A stretch of DNA of 64,000 bases from Streptomyces sp. NRRL F-6131 (lineage in GTDB: Bacteria > Actinomycetota > Actinomycetes > Streptomycetales > Streptomycetaceae). The position numbers and the translations under genes were made by a program. Below, one piece after another: positions 35,522 through 44,315 of the stretch. The stretch lies in contig JOHN01000045.1 of NCBI GenBank assembly GCA_000719695.1, forward strand, positions 61,686 through 125,685, written 5' to 3'. Under the pieces are notes generated by a model. It ran no database searches. It was not told the origin of the DNA and worked only from the letters and a program-made list of their open reading frames with translations. The stretch's first letter is position 1. Each line of letters opens with the position of its first letter.

Positions 35522-37251
35522 GCCGCCTCCTGCTCGGTGAGCTGGGAGAGCACGATCTCCCGGTACGTCGGGTTGTCGGCCATGAGCTCGCGGTGGGTGC
35601 CGGTGCCGACGACGGCGCCCTCGTCCAGGACGATGATCCGGTCGGCGTCGCGGATGGTGGAGACGCGCTGGGCGACGATGACGACCGTCGCGGAGGTGGT
35701 CTCCCGGGCGAGCGCCTTGCGCAGCTTGGCGTCGGTGGCGTAGTCGAGTGCGGAGAAGGAGTCGTCGAAGAGGTAGATGTCGGGCCGGCGCACCAGGGTG
35801 CGGGCGATGGCCAGGCGCTGGCGCTGGCCGCCGGAGACGTTGCCGCCGCCCTGGGCGATGGGCGCGTCGAGGCCCTCGGGGAGCTGCTCGACGAAGTCCT
35901 TGGCCTGGGCGATCTCCAGCGCGTGCCAGAGTTCCTCGTCGGTGGCGTCGGGCCGGCCGTAGCGGAGGTTGCTGGCGACGGTGCCGGAGAACAGGTAGGG
36001 CTTCTGCGGGACGAGTCCGACGCTGTCGGAGACGGCCCCGGGGTCGAGTTCGCGGACGTCGACGCCGCCGAGCAGGACCTGGCCGGAGGTGACGTCGAAG
36101 AGCCGGGGGACGAGGCCGAGCAGGGTGGACTTGCCGCTGCCGGTGGAGCCGATGACGGCGGTGGTCTCGCCGGGGCGGGCGGTGATGTCGATGCCGCGCA
36201 GCACCGAGGCCTCGGCGCCGGGGTAGCGGAAGTCGACCTCGCGCAGTTCGAGGTGGCCGCGGCGCGGCACCTCGGTGACGGGGGCGGTGGGCGGCACGAC
36301 GCTGGAGTCGGTGCCGAGCACCTCCTGGATGCGTTCGGCGCAGACCTCGGCGCGGGGCACCATCATGAACATGAAGGTGGCCATCATGACGCTCATCAGG
36401 ATCTGCAGCAGGTAGGAGAGGAACGCGGTGAGCGCGCCGATCTCCATCTCGCCGCTGTTGATCCGGTGGGCGCCGAACCAGAGGACGGCGACGCTGGAGA
36501 CGTTGACGACGAGCATCACGCTCGGGAACAGGTAGGCCATCAGCTTGCCGACCTGCAGTGAGACGCCGGTGAGGTCCTCGTTGGCGTCGCCGAACCGGTT
36601 CTGCTCGTGGTCGTCCTTGACGAAGGCGCGGATCACCCGGATGCCGGTGATCTGCTCGCGCAGCACCCGGTTCACGGTGTCGATCTTCTCCTGCATGCTG
36701 CGGAAGCGGGGGCGCAGCTGGCGGACGAGGGCGGCGACGACGATGCCGAGGGCGGGGACGACCGCCAGCAGCAGGCCGGAGAGCGGCACGTCCTGGTTGA
36801 GGGCCATGATGATGCCGCCGACGCACATGATCGGCGCCGCGACCATCATGGTGAACGACATCAGGACCAGCATCTGGACCTGCTGGACGTCGTTGGTGGT
36901 GCGGGTGATGAGGGAGGGCGCGCCGAACTGGCCGACCTCGCGGGCCGAGAAGCCCTGGACGCGGTCGAAGACGGCGGCGCGGATGTCGCGGCCGACGGCC
37001 ATGGCGGTGCGCGCGCCGTAGTAGACGGCGCAGATCGAACAGAGGGTCTGGAGGACGGTGACGCCGATCATCACGGCGCCCACCCGCAGGATGTAGCCGG
37101 TGTCCCCCTTGATCACGCCGCTGTCGATGATGTCGGCGTTGAGGGTGGGCAGGTAGAGCAGCCCGAGGGTGGAGACCAGCTGGAGGAGCACCAGCAGGGT
37201 GATCGGTCGGGTATAGGGGCGGAGGTACGCCCCGAGCAGTCTGATCAGCAC
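35518..37251 (-). CDS. ABC exporter half-transporter, first subunit (degenerate ATPase site)
   Basis: 577 residues from GTG 37251 (LIRLLGAYLRPYTRP). Upstream in-frame ATG 37395 would add 48 residues of non-membrane sequence. Transmembrane domain about 15-310, then Walker A GSTGSGKST and signature NVSGGQRQR. Walker B is IYLFDDSFSALD with Asp replacing the catalytic Glu, and the switch His is Gln (VAQRVST). The same two substitutions mark the degenerate subunit of heterodimeric exporters such as TM287/288. Forms an operon with the gene at 33380. Confidence 0.93.
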   Translation of the reverse strand: MLIRLLGAYLRPYTRPITLLVLLQLVSTLGLLYLPTLNADIIDSGVIKGDTGYILRVGAVMIGVTVLQTLCSICAVYYGARTAMAVGRDIRAAVFDRVQGFSAREVGQFGAPSLITRTTNDVQQVQMLVLMSFTMMVAAPIMCVGGIIMALNQDVPLSGLLLAVVPALGIVVAALVRQLRPRFRSMQEKIDTVNRVLREQITGIRVIRAFVKDDHEQNRFGDANEDLTGVSLQVGKLMAYLFPSVMLVVNVSSVAVLWFGAHRINSGEMEIGALTAFLSYLLQILMSVMMATFMFMMVPRAEVCAERIQEVLGTDSSVVPPTAPVTEVPRRGHLELREVDFRYPGAEASVLRGIDITARPGETTAVIGSTGSGKSTLLGLVPRLFDVTSGQVLLGGVDVRELDPGAVSDSVGLVPQKPYLFSGTVASNLRYGRPDATDEELWHALEIAQAKDFVEQLPEGLDAPIAQGGGNVSGGQRQRLAIARTLVRRPDIYLFDDSFSALDYATDAKLRKALARETTSATVVIVAQRVSTIRDADRIIVLDEGAVVGTGTHRELMADNPTYREIVLSQLTEQEAA

Positions 37252-37431
37252 TGGCTCACTCTTGTCGTCGGCGGCGGCTTTGGCATCCCAATTCTCGTTG
37301 TTCGGGGGCCTCGTACAGCAGATTCCGGGCAAGCGAGCCGGATCTTTGTCCAGCCCTTTGCCGAACGTTCCGGGGGGCGGGGTGGTGCCGTGCACCGGTG
37401 GTTCGAGAGGGTGCCAGCTCGGCCCGCCCCC

Positions 37432-37460
37432 TTACGGAATGACCGGTTTCCCCCTAGGCT
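37432..37460 (+). promoter_or_regulatory. Candidate promoter of the acyl-CoA synthetase gene
   Basis: TTACGG (37432-37437) and TAGGCT (37455-37460) with a 17-nt spacer, in the 369-nt gap between the divergent ABC and acyl-CoA synthetase genes. The remainder of this gap shows no gene; a CTCACTGG motif recurs near 37254 and 37480. Confidence 0.4.
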
Positions 37461-37620
37461 GCTGAAAGCCCTCTTGTTACTCACTGGTACCGGCCCGGTT
37501 TTCCCAGGAGGGCCGGCGACCGCCCCCACGGCCGCCGCGCGTCACCTCCGCGGCGCCGGTCCCAGCCGCAGACCCGTCCTCCAGATCCCTCAGACGGCCA
37601 CCCGCCCCCGGAGGTCCTCG

Positions 37621-39543
37621 TTGAGTTCCGCGCAGTCCCTGATCGACTCCGGCCGTACCGACCTCGTCGCCGGGCGCCCGACCTCCGTCGCCCACCTGTT
37701 CCAGGAGCGGGTCGCGCTGACCCCCGGCGGTGAGGCCTACCGCTATCCCGTTCCGGTGGACGAGCACGCGGCGGACAGCACCCCCGGCGCCGAGCAGTGG
37801 CGGTCGATGACCTGGGCGCAGGCCGCGTCCCGGGTGTACGCGGTGGCGGCCGGGCTGCTGTCGCTGGGCATCGAGGCCGAGGACCGGGTCGCGCTGGCCT
37901 CCTCCACCCGCCTGGAGTGGGTCCTCGCGGACCTCGGCAACATGTGCGCGGGCGCGGCCACCACGGCCGTCTACCCGAGCACCAACGCCGACGAGACCGC
38001 GTTCATCCTCTCCGACTCCGGCTCCCGGGCGATGTTCGCCGAGAACGCCGCCCAGCTGGACAAGGTGGTCGCCGAGCTGGACCGGCTGCCCGCGCTGGAG
38101 ACGGTGATCCTCTTCGACGCGCCCGGCGGGGCGCCCGAGGCCGGCCGGCTGCGGGTGATCACCCTCGCCGAGCTGGAGCGGCTCGGCGCCGCGCACCTGG
38201 CCGAGCACCCGGACGCGGTCGACAAGGCCGTCGCCGCGCTCGACAAGGAGCAGCTGGCCACCCTGATCTACACCTCCGGCACCACCGGCCGCCCCAAGGG
38301 CGTGCGGCTGGTCCACGACTGCTGGGCGTACGAGGGCCGGGCCCAGGAGGCGAGCGGGCTGCTGGCCGCCGACGACGTGCAGTTCATGTGGCTGCCGCTG
38401 TCGCACGTCTTCGGCAAGACGCTGATCTCCGGGCAGATCGCCACCGGGCACGTGATGGCGCTGGACGGCCGGGTGGACCGGATCATCCACAACCTCCCGG
38501 TGATCCGGCCGACCGTCATGGCCTCGGCGCCGCGGATCTTCGAGAAGGTCTACAACGGCATCGCCGGCAAGGCCCGCGCCGAGGGCGGCGCCAAGTACAA
38601 GATCTTCCAGTGGGCGGCCCGCACCGCCCGCGACCACGCCCGGGCGGTCCAGGAGAGCCGGGTGGCGACCGGCGTCGGCACCGCCCCGGCGGCGCTGCGG
38701 CTCAAGCACGCGATCGCCGACCGGCTGGTGTACGCGAAGATCCGGGCCGCGTTCGGCGGGCGGCTGCGCGGGGCGGTGTCCGGCAGCGCGGCGCTGGCGC
38801 CCGAGATCGGCTACTTCTTCGTCGGCGCGGGCGTGCCGATCCTGGAGGGCTACGGCCTTTCCGAGACCAGCGCCGGCTCCTGCGTCAACCGGGCCGAGGA
38901 CATCCGGGTGGGCACGGTGGGCCGTCCGCTGCCCGGCACCGAGGTGCGGATCGCCGAGGACGGCGAGATCCTGCTCCGCGGCCCGGGCGTGATGCGCGGC
39001 TACCACAACCTGCCGGAGAAGACCGCCGAGGTGCTGGAGTCGGACGGCTGGTTCCACACCGAGGACATCGGCGAGCTGTCCGCGGACGGCTTCCTGCGGA
39101 TCACCGACCGCAAGAAGGACCTGTTCAAGACCTCCGGCGGCAAGTACGTGGCGCCGAGCGAGGTGGAGGGCAAGTTCAAGGCGGTCTGCCCGTTCGTCAG
39201 CAACGTCCTGGTGATCGGCAACGGCCGCAACTTCTGCACCGCGCTGATCGGCCTGGACGAGTCGGTGATCATGCCGTGGGCCGCCGAGCACGGGATGGCC
39301 GGCAAGTCCTACGCCGAGGTGACCGCCGACCCGCAGACCCACGAGCTGATCGAGGGCTTCGTGCGGAGGCTGAACGGCTCGCTGCAGCGCTGGCAGACGA
39401 TCAAGAGGTTCCACCTGCTGCCGCGCGACCTGGACGTCGAGCACGGCGAGCTCACCCCGAGCCTGAAGATCAAGCGCCCGGTGGTGGAGCGGACCTACGC
39501 GGACGCGGTCACCGCGATGTACTCGGGCGCCAACGAGGCCTGA
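37621..39543 (+). CDS. Long-chain acyl-CoA synthetase (AMP-forming)
   Basis: 640 residues from TTG 37621, with GGAGG six bases upstream. The adenylation signature is YTSGTTGRPKGV (near residue 217). Further motifs are GYGLSETSAGSC, WFHTEDIGEL and ITDRKKDLFKTSGGKYVAP with the catalytic Lys region. Activates long-chain fatty acids to acyl-CoA via acyl-AMP, feeding beta-oxidation or lipid synthesis. Resembles FadD15-type enzymes of actinobacteria. The in-frame upstream extension is antisense to the ABC gene and not coding. Confidence 0.95.
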   Translation: MSSAQSLIDSGRTDLVAGRPTSVAHLFQERVALTPGGEAYRYPVPVDEHAADSTPGAEQWRSMTWAQAASRVYAVAAGLLSLGIEAEDRVALASSTRLEWVLADLGNMCAGAATTAVYPSTNADETAFILSDSGSRAMFAENAAQLDKVVAELDRLPALETVILFDAPGGAPEAGRLRVITLAELERLGAAHLAEHPDAVDKAVAALDKEQLATLIYTSGTTGRPKGVRLVHDCWAYEGRAQEASGLLAADDVQFMWLPLSHVFGKTLISGQIATGHVMALDGRVDRIIHNLPVIRPTVMASAPRIFEKVYNGIAGKARAEGGAKYKIFQWAARTARDHARAVQESRVATGVGTAPAALRLKHAIADRLVYAKIRAAFGGRLRGAVSGSAALAPEIGYFFVGAGVPILEGYGLSETSAGSCVNRAEDIRVGTVGRPLPGTEVRIAEDGEILLRGPGVMRGYHNLPEKTAEVLESDGWFHTEDIGELSADGFLRITDRKKDLFKTSGGKYVAPSEVEGKFKAVCPFVSNVLVIGNGRNFCTALIGLDESVIMPWAAEHGMAGKSYAEVTADPQTHELIEGFVRRLNGSLQRWQTIKRFHLLPRDLDVEHGELTPSLKIKRPVVERTYADAVTAMYSGANEA

Positions 39544-39649
39544 GCCGCCCGCCGCCCCGCACCGCCCGCCCCGCACCGCCCGTCCTGTTCCTTGCCTCCC
39601 GTCCCGTACGGCCCGCCGACTCCGGCGCGCCGTACGGGACAATGGGGTC

Positions 39650-40879
39650 ATGCCCTCCGCACTCCCCGACGGCGAACCGGTGCCGTCCGACGGTTCCCTG
39701 CCCGCGCACGCCCTCGACGGGCTGGGCCCGCGACCGTTCGGCTTCTACCTGCACGTGCCCTACTGCGCCAGCCGCTGCGGCTACTGCGACTTCAACACCT
39801 ACACCGCCACCGAGCTGCGCTCCTCCGGCACGGTCGCCTCGCAGGAGACCTACGCGGACAACGTGGTCGCCGAGGTCCGGCTGGCCCGCCGGGTGCTCGG
39901 CGACGCCGCGCCGCCGGTGCGCACCGTCTTCCTGGGCGGCGGCACCCCGACCCTGCTGCCGGCCCGCGACCTGGTGAAGATGCTCGCCGCGATCCGCGAG
40001 GAGTTCGGGCTCGCCGAGGGCGCCGAGGTGACCACCGAGGCCAACCCGGAGTCCGTGGACCCGGCGTACCTGGCCGAGCTGCGGGACGGCGGCTACAACC
40101 GGATCTCCTTCGGCATGCAGTCGGCCCGTCCGCACGTGCTGCAGCTTCTCGACCGCCACCACACCCCGGGCCGGCCCGAGGCCTGCGTCGCCGAGGCGCG
40201 GGCGGCGGGCTTCGAGCACGTCAACCTGGACCTCATCTACGGCACCCCCGGCGAGTCCGACGACGACTGGCGGGCGTCCCTGGACGCCGCGATCGGCGCC
40301 GGGCCCGACCACGTCTCCGCCTACTCGCTGATCGTCGAGGAGGGCACCAAGCTGGCCGCCCGGGTCGGGCGCGGCGAACTGCCGATGATCGACGACGACG
40401 TGCACGCCGACCGCTACCTGATCGCCGAGGAGGCGCTCAGCGCGGCCGGCTACACCTGGTACGAGGTCTCCAACTGGTCCACCACCCCCGAGGGCCGCTG
40501 CCGCCACAACGAGCTGTACTGGACCGGCGGCGACTGGTGGGGCGCCGGCCCCGGCGCGCACAGCCACGTCGGCGGCGTCCGCTGGTGGAACGCCAAGCAC
40601 CCGGCCGCCTACGCCCGCGCCCTCGCCGAGGGCCGCACCCCCGCCCAGGGCCGTGAGCGCCTCACCGCCGAGGACCGCCGGGTCGAGCGCGTCCTGCTGG
40701 AGCTGCGCCTCGCCGAGGGCGTCCCCCTGGACCTGCTCACCGCCGCCGGCCGCGAGGCCGCCGCCCGCGCCCTCGCGGACGGCCTCCTCGCCCCGGAGCC
40801 CTGGGCCGCCGGCCGCGCCGCCCTCACCCTCCGGGGCCGCCTGCTGGCCGACGGGGTGGTACGTGACCTGGTGGACTGA
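39650..40879 (+). CDS. hemW: Radical SAM haem chaperone HemW
   Basis: 409 residues. Radical SAM cluster CASRCGYC (CxxxCxxC, near residue 43-50) in YLHVPYCASRCGYCDF; SAM-binding GGGTPTLL; TEANPES; RISFGMQS; and the C-terminal HemW domain with EVSNWS and HNELYWTGGDWWG. HemW transfers haem to respiratory enzymes and was formerly misannotated as coproporphyrinogen dehydrogenase. Synteny with hrcA-dnaJ2 is the usual bacterial arrangement. Confidence 0.95.
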   Translation: MPSALPDGEPVPSDGSLPAHALDGLGPRPFGFYLHVPYCASRCGYCDFNTYTATELRSSGTVASQETYADNVVAEVRLARRVLGDAAPPVRTVFLGGGTPTLLPARDLVKMLAAIREEFGLAEGAEVTTEANPESVDPAYLAELRDGGYNRISFGMQSARPHVLQLLDRHHTPGRPEACVAEARAAGFEHVNLDLIYGTPGESDDDWRASLDAAIGAGPDHVSAYSLIVEEGTKLAARVGRGELPMIDDDVHADRYLIAEEALSAAGYTWYEVSNWSTTPEGRCRHNELYWTGGDWWGAGPGAHSHVGGVRWWNAKHPAAYARALAEGRTPAQGRERLTAEDRRVERVLLELRLAEGVPLDLLTAAGREAAARALADGLLAPEPWAAGRAALTLRGRLLADGVVRDLVD

Positions 40880-40920
40880 GACTCGTTAACGTGGTGTCAG
40901 CCGTCGGAGGGAGCGCGCAA

Positions 40921-41478
40921 ATGACCGCCATCGATGACCGGATGACTGGGATCTTCGAGAACCTGGAGGTCCCGGAAGGCTTCAAGGCCGAGCTCATCAG
41001 GGGGGAAATCGTGATGATGGCAGGGCCGGACATGGTCCACAACCTCATCATCCGCGCCATCCAGCATCAGACGCCCTACGCCCGGTGGAACGCGCTGACC
41101 ACACAGGACGTGGCCTTCGTCGGTGCGGTCAGTGAGCCCCAGCCTGACCTGGTCGTGTTCGAACGCGGGGTGGTCGAGGAATCCGGTCGGCTTCTGCCTG
41201 CGCCTGCTGTGACCCTGGTGGTCGAGGTGGTCTCCAAGACCAGCGTGTTCCGCGACCACCGGACCAAGCGGGAACTGTACGCGGAGGGCGGGATCCCCGT
41301 GTACCTGATCGTCGACCCGATCAAGGGCGTCTGCGTACTGCTGACCGAGCCGACCTCGGCGAGCGCCTCGGGCATGCCGGACTACGTGGCCGAGCGGACG
41401 ACCAAGTTCGGCGAGCCGGTCCCGCTGGACCTGCTGGGCATCACACTCGACACCGCGGAGTTCCAGCCCTACTCCTGA
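40921..41478 (+). CDS. Uma2 family (DUF820) endonuclease-like protein
   Basis: 185 residues from ATG 40921, with GGAGG upstream. The PD-(D/E)xK-like core of Uma2 proteins is present: ELIRGEIVMMAGP, PQPDLVVFERG (Asp), LVVEVVSKTSVFRDHRTKRE (Glu then Lys) and YAEGGIPVYLIVDP. The family is greatly expanded in streptomycetes and cyanobacteria, with unknown targets. The 3' end overlaps the convergent DUF3097 gene by 10 nt. Confidence 0.9.
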   Translation: MTAIDDRMTGIFENLEVPEGFKAELIRGEIVMMAGPDMVHNLIIRAIQHQTPYARWNALTTQDVAFVGAVSEPQPDLVVFERGVVEESGRLLPAPAVTLVVEVVSKTSVFRDHRTKRELYAEGGIPVYLIVDPIKGVCVLLTEPTSASASGMPDYVAERTTKFGEPVPLDLLGITLDTAEFQPYS

Positions 41479-42302
41479 CCCGGCGGCGTGACGAAGTCGA
41501 TCAGCTCCTCCACACGGCCCAGCAGCTCGGGCTCCAGGTCCCGGTAGGAGTTCACCTTCGACAGGATGCGCTTCCACGCCGCCGGGGTGTCCTCGGGCCA
41601 GCCGAGGCGGCGGCAGGTACCGGTCTTCCAGTCCTCGCCCCGGGGGACGGCGGGCCAGGCCGGGATGCCCACGGAGGACGGCTTCACGGCCTGCCAGACG
41701 TCGATGTAGGGGTGGCCGACGACCAGGACGTGGGGACCGGTGACCCGGGCGGCGATGCGGTGCTCCTTGGTGCCCGGGAGCAGGTGGTCGACCAGGACGC
41801 CGAGGCGGCGCTCCGGGCCCGGGGCGAACTCGGCGACGATCGCGGGCAGGTCGTCGACGCCCTCCAGGTACTCGACGACCACGCCCTCGATCCGCAGGTC
41901 GTCCCCCCACACCCGCTCCACCAGTTCGGCGTCGTGCCGGCCCTCGACGTAGATCCGCGACTCGCGGGCCACCCGGGCCCGGGCGCCGGGGACGGCGACC
42001 GAGCCGGACGCGGTGCGGCCGGGGCCGCGGGCCGGGGCGGGCCCGGTCGGCCGGACCAGGGTGACGACCCGGCCCTCCAGCAGGAAGCCGCGCGGGACCA
42101 GCGGGAAGACCCGGTGCTTGCCGAACCGGTCCTCCAGGGTGACGGTGAGGCCCTCGGCGGTCTTCTCGCAGCGCACCACCGCCCCGCAGTAGCCCGACGC
42201 GGCCTCCTCGACCACGAGGTCCCGTTCGGCGGGCACCTCGGGGGCGGGGGCCTGGTTCTTCCACGGCGGGGTCAGGTCGGGTCCGTACTGGCGGCTGCGC
42301 AT
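41469..42302 (-). CDS. DUF3097 family protein
   Basis: 277 residues from ATG 42302. Segments YGPDLTPPWKNQ, SRIYVEGRHDAELVERVWGDDL, VVEYLEGVDDLP, LVDHLLPGTKEHRIA, VLVVGHPYIDVWQAVKP and GVPRGEDWKTGTC-like PRGEDWKTGTCRRLGW are characteristic. The central region resembles a TOPRIM-like fold (EGRHD, LVDHL), suggesting nucleic-acid or phosphate-bond chemistry, but function is unproven. Conserved in actinobacteria near hemW/hrcA. Confidence 0.88.
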   Translation of the reverse strand: MRSRQYGPDLTPPWKNQAPAPEVPAERDLVVEEAASGYCGAVVRCEKTAEGLTVTLEDRFGKHRVFPLVPRGFLLEGRVVTLVRPTGPAPARGPGRTASGSVAVPGARARVARESRIYVEGRHDAELVERVWGDDLRIEGVVVEYLEGVDDLPAIVAEFAPGPERRLGVLVDHLLPGTKEHRIAARVTGPHVLVVGHPYIDVWQAVKPSSVGIPAWPAVPRGEDWKTGTCRRLGWPEDTPAAWKRILSKVNSYRDLEPELLGRVEELIDFVTPPGQE

Positions 42303-42322
42303 TCCCCGGAGTCTACGAGGGG

Positions 42323-42475
42323 TCAGCCGAGGTAGTACGAGGTGTTGATCGCCAGCACCTCGGCGAGTCGCGCGCGCAGGGCGGCGGCGTGGCGCAGCGC
42401 CGGCGGCTCGGCACCCGGGGCCGGGCGGAGGCGACCGCCGGCAGCGGCGCCGGGGCTGTGAGCCTCGGGGCTCAC
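42323..42475 (-). CDS. Possible small protein after pspAB
   Basis: 50 codons from GTG 42475 to TGA 42323, 12 nt after the pspAB stop. The first half is Pro/Ala-rich, the second half helical: ALRARLAEVLAINTSYYLG. The C-terminal part looks protein-like, but the start lies within a terminator-like hairpin. It could be a remnant or a real small protein. Confidence 0.3.
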   Translation of the reverse strand: MSPEAHSPGAAAGGRLRPAPGAEPPALRHAAALRARLAEVLAINTSYYLG

Positions 42476-42498
42476 CGGCCCCGGGGCTCACAGCCCCG
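42451..42498 (-). terminator. Hairpin spanning the pspAB stop codon
   Basis: CGGGGCTGTGAGCC (42451-42464) pairs perfectly with GGCTCACAGCCCCG (42485-42498); the pspAB stop lies in one arm. A second fold GTGAGCC/GGGCTCAC is mutually exclusive with it. Confidence 0.5.
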
Positions 42499-43075
42499 GC
42501 GCGCCCCAGACCGGGAACCAGCGGGTGAGGTCCTTCTCCAGCCGCAGGTCGTTGCCGAGCATCGCGTTGACCTCCAGCTCCAGCGGACTGTCGCGCTTCT
42601 CCCCGCCGCCGGGCATCGGCGCGAACGGGTAGAAGGTGCCGCGCTTGTACAGGTAGACCAGGGCCAGCGGCCGGCGCCCCTCGGCGTCGCGGAAGCCGAC
42701 CAGCGAGCAGAGCAGCTGCGGGCCGAAGCCGTGCACCTCCAGTTCGCTGTTGACCGCGTGCAGGTCGTTGACCAGCTCCGGGAGCTCTTCCGGCGCGTGC
42801 CGGGCGAGCAGCCAGGAGTAGCCGTACCCGTCCTTGGACGCCTCGACGGGGACGCCGCCGCGCTCGGTGTCGGCGTCGAGCAGGGCCCTGACCTGCCGTT
42901 CGACCTCGTCGAAGGCGCCGCCCTCGACCGAGGCGAAGCAGACCGAGCCGAGTCCGGTGGGCCGGAAGCCGGCTCCGGCCTCCAGGGTCAGCGCGGCGGA
43001 CGGCACCCCGAACAGCTGGTCGAGGTCGGGTTTCACGGGCTTGGTGCGGCCGAACAGCGTGTCCAGGATGCCCAC
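42488..43075 (-). CDS. pspAB: PspA-associated protein PspAB
   Basis: 195 residues from GTG 43075. N-terminus GILDTLFGRTKPVKPDLDQL and segments LFGVPSAALTLEAG, GYSWLLARHAPEELPELVNDL, LCSLVGFRD, LVYLYKRGTFYPFAP and LRLEKDLTRWFPVWGAPGL match the actinobacterial PspAB family. Linked to htpX upstream, suggesting a shared role in envelope stress. Confidence 0.9.
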   Translation of the reverse strand: MGILDTLFGRTKPVKPDLDQLFGVPSAALTLEAGAGFRPTGLGSVCFASVEGGAFDEVERQVRALLDADTERGGVPVEASKDGYGYSWLLARHAPEELPELVNDLHAVNSELEVHGFGPQLLCSLVGFRDAEGRRPLALVYLYKRGTFYPFAPMPGGGEKRDSPLELEVNAMLGNDLRLEKDLTRWFPVWGAPGL

Positions 43076-43120
43076 GGCGGTCCTTCCGGTCGGAGGGCGG
43101 ACGGGGAGGCGGGGGAGGGG

Positions 43121-44041
43121 TCAGTGGCCGAGGTCCGAGGAGATCCTCGCCAGCTGGGCCAGCCGCTGCTCCAGCGACGGGTGGGTGGAGAACAGCTGGG
43201 TGGCGGCCTCCCGGGCGCTCAGCGCGGGAGCGAAGTAGAAGGCGTTGTAGGCCTGCGACTGCCGCAGGTCCCGGGTCGGGATGGCGGCGATCTGGCCGGT
43301 CACCTTGGTGAGCGCCGAGGCCAGCGCGCTGGGCCGGCCGGTGAGCTGGGCGGCGGCCCGGTCGGCGGCCAGCTCCCGGTAGCGGGAGAGCAACCGGGTC
43401 AGCAGGAAGCTGATCGCGTAGACGGCGATCGACACCAGGGGGATCACCAGGGCGGCGATCGCGGCGTTGGAGTCGTTGTTGCTGCGCCCGCCGCCCAGGA
43501 AGCCGCCGTACACGGCGATCCGGGTCATCACGCCGGCCAGGACGCCGAGGAAGCCGGCCACCGTCATCACGGCGACGTCCCGGTGGGCGACGTGCGACAG
43601 CTCGTGGGCGAGCACGCCCTCCAGTTCCTCGGGCTCCAGCCGGCGCAGCAGGCCGGTGGTGACGCAGACCACCGCGTTCTGCGGGTTGCGGCCGGTGGCG
43701 AAGGCGTTCGGCATGTCGTTGTCGGCGACCGCCACCCGGGGTTTGGGCATGTCGGCGAGCGCGCAGAGCCGGTCCACGGCGCCGTGCAGCTGCGGGTACT
43801 GCTCCGGGGTGACCCGGTGGGCGCCCATCGCCCGTTCGGTGATCCGGTCGCTGAACCAGAACTGGGCGACGAACAGGCCGCCGGAGACCAGTACGACGAT
43901 CGGCCAGGCGCCGCGCAGCAGCACGATCAGCAGGCCGGTGAATCCGACGTACAGCAGCCCGATCAGGAACATCGTCCCCACCATGCGGCCGGTCAGGCCG
44001 CGGTCGGGGGCGAAGCGGGTGTGCTGGCCCGAGCTCGACAT
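43121..44041 (-). CDS. htpX: Membrane zinc metalloprotease HtpX
   Basis: 306 residues of the M48 family. The zinc site HELSHVAH (near residue 142-149) follows EGVLA. Membrane helices lie at about 20-60 and 155-200; distal Glu in RYRELAADRAAAQLTGRPSAL. C-terminal FSTHPSLEQRLAQLARI is the usual ending. Cleaves misfolded membrane proteins. Followed 45 nt later by pspAB. Confidence 0.96.
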   Translation of the reverse strand: MSSSGQHTRFAPDRGLTGRMVGTMFLIGLLYVGFTGLLIVLLRGAWPIVVLVSGGLFVAQFWFSDRITERAMGAHRVTPEQYPQLHGAVDRLCALADMPKPRVAVADNDMPNAFATGRNPQNAVVCVTTGLLRRLEPEELEGVLAHELSHVAHRDVAVMTVAGFLGVLAGVMTRIAVYGGFLGGGRSNNDSNAAIAALVIPLVSIAVYAISFLLTRLLSRYRELAADRAAAQLTGRPSALASALTKVTGQIAAIPTRDLRQSQAYNAFYFAPALSAREAATQLFSTHPSLEQRLAQLARISSDLGH

Positions 44042-44188
44042 CGCTGCTCCTCCGTTCGCCGTCCGCTTCCGATGCTGCCACCGGCCGGGTCCCGCGGCAT
44101 CACCCGCGCGCCGCGAACTGCGGGCAGGATCACCCCGGCCGGGCCGTTCCTGCCGTCGGACCCGGGCCTTACACTGGCAGGTACGGTT

Positions 44189-44215
44189 TTGGCACTCGCG
44201 TGTTCAGAGTGCCAG
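44189..44215 (+). promoter_or_regulatory. CIRCE-like HrcA operator
   Basis: TTGGCACTC (44189-44197), nine bases, GAGTGCCAG (44207-44215). The consensus CIRCE is TTAGCACTC-N9-GAGTGCTAA, so the spacing and core GCACTC/GAGTGC are exact with changes in the outer bases. Placed 101 nt before hrcA, consistent with autoregulation. The rest of 44042-44315 contains no gene. Confidence 0.85.
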
Positions 44216-44315
44216 GGCCGGGTCCTCCGGGGCCGGACCGGACAGCTCGAAACACGGACACATGCCACAACGGCGTGTCACAACGGACAACGCGTGAAGA
44301 CGGAGGTGCGTGCCC

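Noticed and set aside
36607..37620. N-terminal extension of the acyl-CoA synthetase by 338 codons
   Set aside because: The extension is antisense to the ABC transporter gene; TTG 37621 has a well-placed GGAGG and gives normal family length.
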